A stretch of 64,000 bases of DNA from Pseudarthrobacter chlorophenolicus (lineage in GTDB: Bacteria; Actinomycetota; Actinomycetes; Actinomycetales; Micrococcaceae), in assembly GCF_000962805.1 (NCBI RefSeq), contig NZ_JZTW01000003.1:1-64000 (forward strand). Reading direction: 5' to 3'. A program made the position numbers and the translations under genes. The notes under the pieces were generated by a model. The model did no database searches, was not told the origin of the DNA, and saw only the letters and a list, made by a program, of their open reading frames with translations. Shown in pieces: positions 1 through 10,469 of the stretch; within the stretch, counting starts at the first letter, position 1, and every line of letters begins with the position of its first letter.

Positions 1-120
1 TTCCCAGGGAAGGTGGGCGGCCGCCGTCGTACTTTAACCGCCTGGAGTTTTTGAACAGATAACGGGACTTCCGCGCCTCCCAAGTCCTTGTAGCTGTCCA
101 AAAATTCTGAAGGCCTGAAG

Positions 121-159
121 GTAAAGTTGCACCATATTCGACTTAGTGCAAAACTTTAC
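121..159. promoter_or_regulatory. Probable operator of the TetR regulator
   Basis: An imperfect inverted repeat directly precedes the GTG start of the TetR gene. The left arm GTAAAGTTGCAC (121-132) and the right arm GTGCAAAACTTTAC (146-159) are reverse complements apart from two extra T bases in the right arm. TetR repressors usually bind such palindromes over their own promoter, so autorepression and control of the downstream exporter are inferred. Confidence 0.6.
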
Positions 160-162
160 TCT

Positions 163-2540
<2,378 letters not shown>

Positions 2541-2593
2541 CCGCCGTCGTACGCACCGCCGCCGTACCCGCTCCGGGTGCCGCGGATGAGCTG

Positions 2594-2633
2594 ACAGGGA
2601 CGCCGCAATCTTTGGGGGTTGCGGCGTCCCTGT
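2594..2633 (+). terminator. Hairpin terminator after the MFS exporter
   Basis: A perfect 15-bp inverted repeat (2594-2608 with 2619-2633) encloses a ten-base loop, 53 bases after the exporter stop. No run of T follows, so it may act by structure alone; it could also end the convergent NUDIX transcript. Confidence 0.6.
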
Positions 2634-2670
2634 TCGTGTCAGCGGCCCGCCGGGGTTGGGGCGCGGGGTT

Positions 2671-3141
2671 TCAGGGCTCGTAGTGGACGGAGTCGTCGGG
2701 CGCCAGCGCGCGTTCGATGCTTTCACGGTCCCGCGGCCGGATGTCCGGCAGGCCGTCGATGGGGAACCAGCCCACGGCAAGGGATTCGTCATCGTTGACC
2801 CGGGGCTCGCCGGACACGTGCCGGCAACGGAACACGATGTCCAGGAAGTCGCACACATCCCCGTTGGGGAAGGTGACGGGGCCGGAGACACCGACCGAAA
2901 CCATGCGTTCGGTCTCTGCCACCACCGCGGTCTCTTCGAAGATTTCCCGCACCAGCCCGGGGCCCGGGTGCTCCCCCGGATCCAGCAGGCCCGAAATCAG
3001 TGCCCACCGGCCGTTGTCAGATCGCTGGCCCAGCAGGATGTGTCCGCGGTCATTGACCACCACGCCCCGCACGGCAGGAATCCACAGGGGATCGTGGCCT
3101 ATTTTTTCACGGAGTTTAAGGATGAACTCGGGCGCTGCCAT
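2671..3141 (-). CDS. NUDIX hydrolase
   Basis: This 156-residue protein is a pyrophosphohydrolase of the NUDIX superfamily, which cleaves nucleoside diphosphates linked to another group. The box GX5EX7REXXEE is present at residues 51-70 (G51, E57, R65-E66, E69-E70). The usual Gly two residues after the EE pair is Ala here, a conservative departure. The substrate, whether a damaged nucleotide such as 8-oxo-dGTP or another dinucleotide, cannot be told. The ATG is preceded by TAGGCT at six bases with no Shine-Dalgarno sequence, so the mRNA is probably leaderless. It lies downstream of the prepilin peptidase gene on the same strand but seems to have its own promoter. Confidence 0.88.
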   Translation of the reverse strand: MAAPEFILKLREKIGHDPLWIPAVRGVVVNDRGHILLGQRSDNGRWALISGLLDPGEHPGPGLVREIFEETAVVAETERMVSVGVSGPVTFPNGDVCDFLDIVFRCRHVSGEPRVNDDESLAVGWFPIDGLPDIRPRDRESIERALAPDDSVHYEP

Positions 3142-3147
3142 GGCTTC

Positions 3148-3153
3148 AGCCTA
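3148..3153 (-). promoter_or_regulatory. -10 element for leaderless NUDIX mRNA
   Basis: TAGGCT ends six bases before the ATG at 3141, which places the transcription start on the start codon. Confidence 0.5.
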
Positions 3154-3186
3154 GCCGCCACAGCCCATGTCCAGGCCTCGGCGGCG

Positions 3187-3747
3187 TCAGGCGGCAGGCA
3201 GCAGGAGCATCACGGCGGCTGTCCCTGCCAGCATGAACGGGCCGAAGGGAATGGCGGATTTGAGGCTGCCGCGGCGGGTGGCAAGCAGTCCGAGGCTCCA
3301 GAGGCCGCCCAGGAGGAAGGCCGCAAACGTTCCGGCGAATACGTGCCCCCAGCCGAGGTAACCCAGGTACATGCCCAGGACGCCGGCGAGCTTCACGTCG
3401 CCGAATCCCATGCCGGGCGGATACACCAGGCGGAGGACGAAGTAGAACAGCCACAGCACCGCTCCCCCGGCCAGGACACGACCGCCGGGCAGGCCAAAAA
3501 GCCTGGCACCGCCGTCGGGTACGGCCGCAGCGTCCGCCCCGGCCACCAGGACCGTCGCCACCGCGGCGAGCAGGAGCACCCCGGCCACGCCATAGGAGGG
3601 GAAAACGATCCGGTTGGGCAGCAGGTGGTGGCGGATATCGATCACCGTGAGGCGCACTGCCATCACCGCAAAATAGAGGCATGCCGCCAGCACCAGCCAG
3701 AACGCAAGGGGGGTGTCCAGCCACAGGTCGCCGAGTCGTCCGATCAC
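3187..3747 (-). CDS. A24 family prepilin peptidase (short form)
   Basis: This 186-residue integral membrane aspartyl protease would cleave type IV prepilin or Flp/Tad pilin leaders. The two catalytic aspartates are visible: D37 in the VIDIRHHLLPN segment and D117 in GMGFGDVKLAG, the GxGD motif. There are about six hydrophobic helices. The N-terminal methyltransferase domain of long PilD/GspO enzymes is absent, as in TadV/CpaA-like enzymes. I chose GTG 3747 because it has TAGCAT seven bases upstream and avoids overlap with the divergent gene at 3807; an upstream ATG at 3855 would overlap it. No pilus genes lie nearby, so its substrate must be encoded elsewhere. Confidence 0.8.
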   Translation of the reverse strand: MIGRLGDLWLDTPLAFWLVLAACLYFAVMAVRLTVIDIRHHLLPNRIVFPSYGVAGVLLLAAVATVLVAGADAAAVPDGGARLFGLPGGRVLAGGAVLWLFYFVLRLVYPPGMGFGDVKLAGVLGMYLGYLGWGHVFAGTFAAFLLGGLWSLGLLATRRGSLKSAIPFGPFMLAGTAAVMLLLPAA

Positions 3748-3754
3748 CCCTCGG

Positions 3755-3760
3755 ATGCTA
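3755..3760 (-). promoter_or_regulatory. -10 element for leaderless prepilin peptidase mRNA
   Basis: TAGCAT lies seven bases before GTG 3747 on the minus strand. It faces the divergent -10 at 3795-3800 with about 35 bases between them. Confidence 0.4.
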
Positions 3761-3794
3761 CTGGAATTCCCCTGCCCGCCCCACAGTGTCCGCG

Positions 3795-3800
3795 TAAACT
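3795..3800 (+). promoter_or_regulatory. -10 element for leaderless unknown gene
   Basis: TAAACT ends six bases before ATG 3807; no Shine-Dalgarno sequence is present. Confidence 0.5.
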
Positions 3801-3806
3801 GTGGAT

Positions 3807-4601
3807 ATGTCAGCCTGGGATTCCCGGCGGCGCCCGGACCCCGATGGCGGCGCATCCCCCTCAGATCTCCCCGCCATGTTCCGCAGCCTGTGCCGGTCTT
3901 CCCCCTGGAAGTGGCAGTCTCTTCGCTTTGAGTACTGGGACGAGCCGTTCAACGCAGCACCGGCTCCGGGGGCTTCCCTGGTCCGGGCGTGGCTGCGCCG
4001 GCCCGGTGCGCTTCGGCTGGAGAGCCCCGAAGGACTGGTCCTCCACAGCACCACTGGAATCAACGATTCCCGGGATGGCCTCTACGTCAGTTCCACCCGC
4101 AAGTCCTGGCTCCTCCCGCCCCATCTGGTTTCCCCCGTGTACGGCGCGTCCGGGCTGGTGAAACGGCGTCCGGAAGCAGCCTACGGAGAGCCCGGGTTCG
4201 GCAACGGACGGTTCTCCGCTGCACTGGACCCTGTGGAGCTTGCCGGCAGCGCCCCCGCGCCGCTGGAGTTTCCGGGCAGCAATCCGGTCCAGGTGGAGGA
4301 CGTGCGCACCCTGGAGCACGAGGGCAGGCCTGCCGTGGAGGCCGTAGTGGTTCCCACCCCCGCTTACCAGCCTTGGGACCCGGCGGCTCCCCTGTGCCTT
4401 GCCGGCCGCACCCTGGTGCGGGTGGACCTTGGCACGGGCGTCTGCGTGGCCAGCCGTTCGCTGGAGCACGAAACCGAGGGCTACGGGCACTGGCTGCGGA
4501 TCCTCGGCGTCGACGAATATATGCTGGACGACCTTTTCCTCGCCGAGTCTATGAACCTCACCGACGTCCGCCGGCACATCAGCTGGGACATACCCGCCTG
4601 A
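3807..4601 (+). CDS. Conserved-looking protein of unknown function
   Basis: I do not recognise this 264-residue protein. It has no signal peptide, membrane helix or nucleotide-binding motif. The middle (about residues 40-240) alternates short beta-like stretches rich in Leu, Val, Arg and Trp with Gly/Pro turns, and ends in a segment with EYMLDDLFLAESMN. That pattern would suit a beta-rich fold such as a LolA/LppX-like half barrel, but this is only an impression. I chose ATG 3807 over GTG 3801 because TAAACT is spaced six bases before it. Codon use matches the neighbours, so it looks like a resident gene. It is divergent from the prepilin peptidase gene. Confidence 0.7.
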   Translation: MSAWDSRRRPDPDGGASPSDLPAMFRSLCRSSPWKWQSLRFEYWDEPFNAAPAPGASLVRAWLRRPGALRLESPEGLVLHSTTGINDSRDGLYVSSTRKSWLLPPHLVSPVYGASGLVKRRPEAAYGEPGFGNGRFSAALDPVELAGSAPAPLEFPGSNPVQVEDVRTLEHEGRPAVEAVVVPTPAYQPWDPAAPLCLAGRTLVRVDLGTGVCVASRSLEHETEGYGHWLRILGVDEYMLDDLFLAESMNLTDVRRHISWDIPA

Positions 4602-4631
4602 ACGTGACAGGCAGTGGTGCACGCCATCGGC

Positions 4632-4637
4632 TAGGCT
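4632..4637 (+). promoter_or_regulatory. -10 element for leaderless GNAT mRNA
   Basis: TAGGCT ends six bases before ATG 4644, so transcription should begin at the start codon. Confidence 0.5.
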
Positions 4638-4643
4638 TCGCGG

Positions 4644-5291
4644 ATGATTAGCATGAGCTCCATCTGGCCGCTGTACGATCTGAAACTGACGACGCCCCGG
4701 CTGGAGCTCCGGCCCGTCACCGAACAGGACATCCCGGCAGCCGTTGCCGCTGCCAGCAGTGGCGTTCACGAGCCCGGCCGAAACCCGTTCAGCACAGCCT
4801 GGGCAGAGGCACCCCTGACCGAGATGGGGCCGCGGATGGCCCAATGGCAGTGGCGCCTTCGGGCAGAATGTAGCCCCGAGGCCTGGACACTGCTCCTGGG
4901 CATCTGGCACGAGGGCCGGTTCATCGGCTGCCAGGACGTGGGCGCCAAGGACTTCGCACTGTTGAAGACCGTTTCCACCGGATCATGGCTCAAGCAGTCC
5001 GCCCAGGGCCGGGGCCTGGGCGCAGAGATGCGTGCCGCCGTCGTGCTCTGGGCGTTTGACTGGCTGGGCGCCGACGTGGCCGAATCCGAAGCGGCGGAGT
5101 GGAACGCAGCCTCCCTCGGCGTCTCCCGTTCCCTCGGCTACGAGCTGAACGGAATCACCCGCAAAGCCTGGGGCAAGCAGGTTGAGACGGTCCAGAAAGT
5201 CCGGGTCACACCCGAGACCTTCAAGCGCCCCGACTGGACCCTGCAGGTTGAAGGCCACGAAGCAGCAGCGAAGTTCCTCAGCGCGCGTTGA
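4644..5291 (+). CDS. GNAT family N-acetyltransferase (RimJ/RimL-like)
   Basis: This 215-residue protein is an acetyl-CoA-dependent N-acetyltransferase. The opening TTPRLELRPVTEQD is the usual first strand and helix of RimJ/RimL-like GNATs, and the acetyl-CoA pyrophosphate loop is visible as QSAQGRGLGAEMRAAVV at about residues 114-130, followed by the NAASLGVSRSLGY helix. The acceptor may be a protein N terminus or a small molecule and cannot be decided. ATG 4644 fits the TAGGCT element; an ATG nine bases later is possible. The gene stands alone and runs toward phoH, with a large inverted repeat between them. Confidence 0.85.
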   Translation: MISMSSIWPLYDLKLTTPRLELRPVTEQDIPAAVAAASSGVHEPGRNPFSTAWAEAPLTEMGPRMAQWQWRLRAECSPEAWTLLLGIWHEGRFIGCQDVGAKDFALLKTVSTGSWLKQSAQGRGLGAEMRAAVVLWAFDWLGADVAESEAAEWNAASLGVSRSLGYELNGITRKAWGKQVETVQKVRVTPETFKRPDWTLQVEGHEAAAKFLSAR

Positions 5292-5332
5292 GTGCCGGTC
5301 CGCGGCTGGGTACGCCGGGCCACGGTCCTTCT

Positions 5333-5571
5333 CCGTCGCTTAGACACAGCGCATAGGGCCACCTTCGGTCGCTGGGCGACCTGCGGCGGCCGATGCGCCG
5401 CGATGCGCTCCTACGAGAAGGGCCGTAACCCGGCTTGTGTGTGCTTTTGCCCGGGTGAGCCTTGGCACACGTCCGGTCCGAACGCTTCGCGTAGGAGCGC
5501 ATCGCCGACCAAAGCGTTGCGCAGGTCGCCCAGCGACCGGAGCGGCGCGCCGGGAGGTGTCTAAGCGACGG
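5333..5571. repeat. 239-bp long inverted repeat in the GNAT-phoH gap
   Basis: Three perfect arm pairs nest in register: 15 bp (5333-5347 with 5557-5571), 20 bp (5366-5385 with 5520-5539) and 15 bp (5401-5415 with 5490-5504), around a 74-base centre. The whole element could fold as one long cruciform or RNA hairpin. It fills most of the 371-base gap between GNAT and phoH, where no gene is visible. I cannot tell whether it is a miniature mobile element, a dispersed chromosomal repeat or a structured RNA. Confidence 0.75.
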
Positions 5572-5615
5572 CGAAGCGCTCGGGGCGGACAAACCCGGCC
5601 ACGGTCACGCACGAA

Positions 5616-5647
5616 GGGCCGTGGCCCGGCGAACCCGGCCACGGCCC
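5616..5647. terminator. Bidirectional terminator between GNAT and phoH
   Basis: An 11-bp perfect stem (5616-5626 with 5637-5647) has a ten-base loop and short T runs on both strands. It lies 15 bases past the phoH stop and is most likely the phoH terminator. Confidence 0.65.
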
Positions 5648-5662
5648 TTTGCTTAGGCGAGG

Positions 5663-7081
5663 TCAGCCCTCCAGGAGTTCCGTTACCAGGGCTGCGATCG
5701 GGGACCTTTCCGAGCGGGTCAGGGTGATGTGGCCGAAGAGCGGGTGGCCTTTCAGGGTTTCGACGACGGCGGCGACCCCGTCGTGGCGGCCGACGCGGAG
5801 GTTGTCGCGCTGGGCGACGTCGTGGGTGAGTACGATCTTCGAGTTCTGGCCGATGCGGCTCATGACTGTCAGCAGGACGTTCTTCTCGAGGGACTGGGCC
5901 TCGTCCACGATGACGAATGCGTCGTGCAGGGAACGGCCACGGATGTGGGTGAGGGGCATGACCTCGAGCATTCCGCGGTCCATGACTTCCTCCACCACTT
6001 CCTGGCTGACCAGCGCGCCCAGCGTGTCAAAGACGGCCTGGGCCCAGGGGTTCATCTTTTCGGACTCGGAGCCGGGCAGGTAGCCGAGTTCCTGGCCGCC
6101 CACGGCGTAAAGGGGGCGGAACACGATGACCTTGCGGTGCTCGCGACGTTCCAGGACCGCTTCGAGGCCCGCGCACAGGGCCAGGGCCGACTTGCCGGTC
6201 CCGGCCCGTCCGCCGATTGAGACGATGCCGACGGAAGGGTCCATCAGCATATCGATGGCCAGCCGCTGCTCGGCGGACCTGCCATGGAGTCCGAACACGT
6301 CCCGGTCGCCCTTGACCAGGCGCACCTGCTTGTCCGCGCCTACCCTGCCGAGGGCGGAGCCCCGGTTGGACAACAGGACCAGCCCGGTGTTGACCGGCAG
6401 TTCCGCGGCTGCGGGGATGAACACCGGTTCGTGGCCGTAAAGGGTGGAGATCTCCTCTTCGTTGGCCTCCACTTCGGCCACCCCGGTCCAGCCGGAATCC
6501 TTGACCAGCTCGTTGCGGTACTCATCCGCCGTCAGCCCCATCGCGGAGGCCTTGACGCGCATCGGCAGGTCCTTGGACACCACCGTGACGTTTTTGCCTT
6601 CGTTCGCGAGGTTCTTCGCGACGGCGAGGATACGGCTGTCGTTGTCGCCGCTGCGGAACCCGAGCGGAAGCACCTCGGCGGAGATGTGGTTGAGCTCCAC
6701 CGTGAGGGTCCCGCCGTCGTCCCCGATGGGGATGGGCTGGTTCAGTCCGCCGTGCTTGACCCTGAGATCGTCAAGGAGCCGCAGGGCCGTGCGGGCAAAG
6801 TAGCCCAGCTCTGGGTCGTGGCGTTTTGCTTCGAGCTCTGTGATCACCACGATGGGGACGATGACTTCGTGTTCGGCGAACCGTAGCAGCGCCCGGGGAT
6901 CCGAGAGGAGGACGGAGGTGTCGATCACGAAGGTGTGGATCAGGGAATCCCCTCCGGAGACGGCAAAACCGGCCGCAGCATCGGTTGCCGCGCCGGTTTG
7001 TTCAGTGGCTCGCACAGTGCGAGAGGTAGCTGTTCCTGCCTGGCCTGATACGACCTCGTGCAGTTTTTCAGAAGTAGCCAC
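5663..7081 (-). CDS. phoH: PIN-PhoH fusion protein (PhoH2-type ATPase/RNase)
   Basis: This 472-residue cytoplasmic protein joins an N-terminal PIN nuclease domain to a C-terminal PhoH ATPase. The PIN domain begins near residue 48 with FVIDTSVLL, whose Asp is a metal ligand. The PhoH part has Walker [10 protein letters not shown] (about 290-298) and Walker B VIVDEAQ (about 390-396). Mycobacterial PhoH2 proteins with this build unwind and cleave RNA; the same activity is inferred here. GTG 7081 is chosen because GGAG stands five bases upstream; the frame stays open further but without a ribosome site. The gene is downstream of uppS on the same strand, separated by 238 bases. Confidence 0.9.
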   Translation of the reverse strand: MATSEKLHEVVSGQAGTATSRTVRATEQTGAATDAAAGFAVSGGDSLIHTFVIDTSVLLSDPRALLRFAEHEVIVPIVVITELEAKRHDPELGYFARTALRLLDDLRVKHGGLNQPIPIGDDGGTLTVELNHISAEVLPLGFRSGDNDSRILAVAKNLANEGKNVTVVSKDLPMRVKASAMGLTADEYRNELVKDSGWTGVAEVEANEEEISTLYGHEPVFIPAAAELPVNTGLVLLSNRGSALGRVGADKQVRLVKGDRDVFGLHGRSAEQRLAIDMLMDPSVGIVSIGGRAGTGKSALALCAGLEAVLERREHRKVIVFRPLYAVGGQELGYLPGSESEKMNPWAQAVFDTLGALVSQEVVEEVMDRGMLEVMPLTHIRGRSLHDAFVIVDEAQSLEKNVLLTVMSRIGQNSKIVLTHDVAQRDNLRVGRHDGVAAVVETLKGHPLFGHITLTRSERSPIAALVTELLEG

Positions 7082-7319
7082 ATCGACTCCAGCCCCGGGC
7101 CCCAGCCCGGCCTTGTTATTGGTGAGGCGGCTCGGCCAAGAGGCCGGGTCCGGCCTCCCATACAACCGGTGCGATGTTTCGCTCCATGTACTGGCCTCCC
7201 CGATCAGCCGGCGGTTTGCCTGCTGATGGATATAACGTAAATCCACCCCCCGGCATTTCCGCAACCATTACGCGGCGATTCCTGTTGCGGCGTTGTGAAC
7301 TCCGGGTGAACCGGGAGTG

Positions 7320-8093
7320 TCAGGAACCGTAGCGCCGCTGCCGGCCCGCGTAGTCACGCAGTGCCCGCAGGAAGTCGACCTTGCGGAACGCGGGCCAGAG
7401 CGCCTCGCAGAAATAGAACTCGCTGTAGGCGCTCTGCCACATGAGGAACCCTGAGAGCCGCTGCTCGCCGGAAGTCCGGATGACCAGGTCCGGGTCGGGC
7501 TGGCCGCGGGTGTACAGGTACCGCGAGATGTCATCCACGCTAAGTTCATCGGCAAGCTGGTTGATGTCGGCGCCTTTGGCCACGGCGTCATGCAGCAGCT
7601 CACGGACTGCATCCACGATTTCGCGCCGACCGCCGTATCCCACGGCCACATTGACGTGGATCTTTTCGTGGACCGGCGTCCGTGCCGTCAGTTTGTTCAG
7701 GCGCTCGGCAAGATAGCCGGGAAGCAGCTCCGGCGCACCCATGGCGTGGACGGAAATGTTCTCGTCCTCGTCCAGCCGGTCCAGCGTGTTGGCGATGATG
7801 CCCATGAGGAGGTCCAGTTCTTCACTGGATCTGTTCATGTTGTCCGTGGAGAGCATGTACAGCGTCACCACTTTGACGCCTAGCTCCTGGCACCAGCCCA
7901 GGAACTCATGGATCTTGTCCGCACCGGCCTGGTGGCCCTGGCTGGTGGGTGCATTGAACTGCTTCGCCCAGCGGCGGTTGCCGTCCACCATCACACCGAT
8001 GTGCCGCGGGATGCGGTCCCGGGAGAGATCCTTGAGCAGACGTCGCTCGTAATAGCCATAGAGGAACCCGGGCAACTCCACGCGTCCACTCAC
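7320..8093 (-). CDS. uppS: Isoprenyl (polyprenyl diphosphate) synthase, cis-prenyltransferase
   Basis: This 257-residue enzyme condenses isopentenyl diphosphate onto an allylic diphosphate with cis double bonds, supplying the lipid carrier for peptidoglycan and other wall polymers at the membrane. The signature VMVDGNRRWAK holds the catalytic Asp at about residue 37, and the C-terminal part has the conserved PDLVIRTSGEQRLSGFLMWQ region. Actinobacteria often have two such enzymes, one making short and one long products; the chain length cannot be read from sequence. GTG 8093 follows GAGG by about eight bases and was preferred to an upstream frame extension. Its product feeds the wall pathway; neighbours give no further hint. 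Confidence 0.92.
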   Translation of the reverse strand: MSGRVELPGFLYGYYERRLLKDLSRDRIPRHIGVMVDGNRRWAKQFNAPTSQGHQAGADKIHEFLGWCQELGVKVVTLYMLSTDNMNRSSEELDLLMGIIANTLDRLDEDENISVHAMGAPELLPGYLAERLNKLTARTPVHEKIHVNVAVGYGGRREIVDAVRELLHDAVAKGADINQLADELSVDDISRYLYTRGQPDPDLVIRTSGEQRLSGFLMWQSAYSEFYFCEALWPAFRKVDFLRALRDYAGRQRRYGS

Positions 8094-8218
8094 CTGACTT
8101 CCTCGCTGTTCGTACTTGCACATCCTAGGCTACCGCCCGGGCAGCGCCTGCCGGTGATGGGGCCCGCAGAGGGTCACACACCTCGAGTTACCGATGAGTA
8201 ACTTACCGGAACGTAGGT

Positions 8219-8224
8219 TATTCT
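8219..8224 (+). promoter_or_regulatory. -10 element for leaderless trhA mRNA
   Basis: TATTCT ends six bases before ATG 8231. No clear -35 box is visible. Confidence 0.5.
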
Positions 8225-8230
8225 GGTCCC

Positions 8231-8971
8231 ATGAACAGCGACTCTTCCGAGGCTCCGCGCACGCCGCAGCCGGAGGATGAAAAACCCGCTCCATCAGGAA
8301 ACTCTCCGGTTGACGATGCCGCCATCAGGCTGGCTGAGCTGCTGATGATCAAGCCGAAGTGGCGGGGCTGGATCCACACCGTGGCAGCCCCGTTCGCCCT
8401 GGCCGCAGGAATCGTCCTGGTGATCCTGGCTCCCACTGCCGACCGCAAAATTACCTCGGCCATCTACGCCGCCACCGGCGTGCTGCTGTTTGGCGTCAGC
8501 GCCGTATACCACCGCGGCAACTGGTCACCAGTGGTGAAGCGGGTCCTGAAACGACTCGACCACACCAACATCATGCTGGTCATTGCCGGCAGCTACACGC
8601 CGCTGGCCTGGACCCTGCTTGAGCGGCAGCAGGCCGTCCTCCTGCTCTGGATCATCTGGTCCGGCGCCATTCTGGGGGTGCTGTTCAGGCTCCTGTGGAC
8701 CGATGCGCCGCGCTGGCTGTACGTGCCCATCTACATCGCGCTGGGATGCGGTGCGCTGTTCTACTTGCCGCAGTTTTTCCAGGCGAGCCTTCCGGCAGCC
8801 ACCCTTATCTGCGTGGGCGGCGCGCTCTACATCGCCGGGGCCGTGTTCTATGCGCTGAAGAAGCCGAACTTCAGTTACCACCACTTCGGCTTCCACGAAC
8901 TTTTCCACGCCTTCACCGTCTTTGCGTTCGCCGCCCATTTCACGGCCATCGCCATAGCCGTCCTGGGCTGA
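8231..8971 (+). CDS. trhA: PAQR/hemolysin III family membrane protein (TrhA)
   Basis: This 246-residue protein has seven predicted membrane helices and the metal-site residues of the hemolysin III/PAQR family: SAVYHRGNW after the second helix (Ser and His), a conserved Asp in RLDHTNI, and FGFHELFHAFTV near the C terminus with two His residues. Members are implicated in membrane fluidity or lipid homeostasis; the hemolysin name is historical. A hydrophilic stretch of about 50 residues precedes the first helix. It is divergent from uppS and converges on the next small gene. Confidence 0.88.
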   Translation: MNSDSSEAPRTPQPEDEKPAPSGNSPVDDAAIRLAELLMIKPKWRGWIHTVAAPFALAAGIVLVILAPTADRKITSAIYAATGVLLFGVSAVYHRGNWSPVVKRVLKRLDHTNIMLVIAGSYTPLAWTLLERQQAVLLLWIIWSGAILGVLFRLLWTDAPRWLYVPIYIALGCGALFYLPQFFQASLPAATLICVGGALYIAGAVFYALKKPNFSYHHFGFHELFHAFTVFAFAAHFTAIAIAVLG

Positions 8972-9005
8972 CTTTCAGGCTCCGCCAGGGTCTTTGGGTA
9001 AGCCC

Positions 9006-9341
9006 CTAGTCCCGCGGCAGGGAGTTACCCTGGCTGAACCCGTTTCCATTGGTGTCCCGGTTTTCCTGCGGAGCCACGGGTTCTTCGCGGGCTTCCTCCG
9101 CCTCAATGTCAGCTTCGGCAGCAGCTGCGATGCGCTCCTCCTCTACCTGCGCCCGGTACCGTACGCGCCGGATCCGCCGGACCATGTCCACGATGAGCAG
9201 CGCCGTGGCCACAACGAAAAATGCCGTCATGATAAAGCCCAGCAAACCGGGCGTTACCTGGTCCTCCGTGATCCCGTCACGCAGGGTTGGAGTGGGCATC
9301 GGCGTGGGAGTGGTGGCCAGGCTGAGGAGCAAGTTTTGCAC
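9006..9341 (-). CDS. Small single-pass membrane protein, unknown function
   Basis: This 111-residue protein has a short Thr/Pro-rich N terminus, one membrane helix (about residues 34-52), a basic stop-transfer segment RRIRRVRYR, and a Glu/Ala-rich coiled tail that should lie in the cytoplasm. I recognise no named family. It lies between trhA and mca, 96 bases downstream of the mca stop codon on the same strand, which suggests linkage with mca, but nothing shows a shared role. Codon use is ordinary for the window, so it looks like a real gene. Confidence 0.7.
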   Translation of the reverse strand: MQNLLLSLATTPTPMPTPTLRDGITEDQVTPGLLGFIMTAFFVVATALLIVDMVRRIRRVRYRAQVEEERIAAAAEADIEAEEAREEPVAPQENRDTNGNGFSQGNSLPRD

Positions 9342-9437
9342 GTGTAATACCTTCAGGGATCGGGTTGCAGCCGGACATATGTCACGCCCGAAGCGCCTAT
9401 GGCTAACTTCTACGCGGCATAGAAATCGCTGCCGGTT

Positions 9438-10343
9438 CTATCTTAGCCCGGCAAACAGGTCCGTCTCGGGCAGTTCGGAAGAGACCCGGGACTTGATCAG
9501 GGAGTAGTCCTCCCACGGCCAGGCCCGCCGCTGCATGTCTGCTGACACTGCGAAGAAGAAGCCCAAGGGGTCCACCTGGGTGCGGTGGGCACGAAGGGCG
9601 TCGTCGCGCACTTCAAAAAAGTCTCCGCAATCCACCTGGGTGGTGGTGGCATGTGTCGCGGGCGGCGGCGTGTGCCCCTCAGCGTCGGCCTCCAGCCACG
9701 CCGCAAGGCGTTCCGCGTAAGGCGACTGGAGTCCGGCTTCCTCGAGCGCGAAATGCAGCGCGCGGAAGCGTTCCGGGCTGAAAGCACGGTCGTAGTACAG
9801 CTTGCGTGGCTCCCATGGCTCCCCGGCCTCGGGGTACCTGTCAGCGTCACCGGCAGCATCGAACGCTTCCACTGCCACTTTGTGCGCCATGATGTGGTCC
9901 GGGTGGGGGTAGCCGCCGTTCTCGTCATAGGAGAGGATGACGTGCGGCTTGAAGGACCGGACCAGCCGCACCAGGGGCGCCGCGGCATGGTGGAGGGGCA
10001 GCGTGGCGAAGGATCCTGCCGGTAGGGGCGGAAGCGGATCGCCTTCGGGCAGCCCGGAGTCCACGAACCCCAGCCAGCGCTGACGGATGCCGAGGATCGT
10101 CGCCGCCCGGTCCATCTCCAGGCGCCGTGCGCCGGCCATGTCCCGCTTGGGATGCGGCTCGCCTTCAACGGCGGGGTTCTGGATGTCGCCGCGCGACCCG
10201 TCGGTGCAGGTGGCCACCATGACCTCTACGCCGGCGGCAGCGTACATGGCCATCGTGGCAGCACCCTTGCTGGATTCGTCATCCGGGTGGGCATGCACGG
10301 CGAGCAGCCGAAGCGGTGCCGGGGAGGTGCTGGACGCTGTCAT
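9438..10343 (-). CDS. mca: Mycothiol S-conjugate amidase
   Basis: This 301-residue zinc amidase cleaves mycothiol S-conjugates to a mercapturic acid, which is exported, and glucosaminyl-inositol, which is recycled. The metal-binding motif HAHPDDE is at residues 17-23 and the second motif HPDHIMAH near residue 145. Length and motifs fit the LmbE-like family; Mca is preferred over the paralogous deacetylase MshB because DUF4307 and greA are the usual Mca neighbours. ATG 10343 lies 11 bases after GAGGAG; an ATG 18 bases upstream is possible. Mycothiol is confined to actinobacteria, which fixes the lineage of this window. Confidence 0.88.
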   Translation of the reverse strand: MTASSTSPAPLRLLAVHAHPDDESSKGAATMAMYAAAGVEVMVATCTDGSRGDIQNPAVEGEPHPKRDMAGARRLEMDRAATILGIRQRWLGFVDSGLPEGDPLPPLPAGSFATLPLHHAAAPLVRLVRSFKPHVILSYDENGGYPHPDHIMAHKVAVEAFDAAGDADRYPEAGEPWEPRKLYYDRAFSPERFRALHFALEEAGLQSPYAERLAAWLEADAEGHTPPPATHATTTQVDCGDFFEVRDDALRAHRTQVDPLGFFFAVSADMQRRAWPWEDYSLIKSRVSSELPETDLFAGLR

Positions 10344-10457
10344 GGAAGGACGGCTCCTCATTCTTCTTGGTTTGTGGCGGTGCGGGGATGCTGCGGTATG
10401 CGGGCGGACGGAGAACACCGCCATGGCCAGTGCAATTGGCCACCACGGGATGGGCAC

Positions 10458-10463
10458 TAAACT
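10458..10463 (+). promoter_or_regulatory. -10 element for leaderless DUF4307 mRNA
   Basis: TAAACT ends six bases before GTG 10470, the same spacing as at several other genes here. Confidence 0.5.
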
Positions 10464-10469
10464 GGTCTG

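Noticed and set aside
127..162. TTG 127 as start of the TetR regulator
   Set aside because: GAAGG is well spaced, but this start would put the whole operator palindrome inside the gene and add residues not typical of the family. It remains possible.
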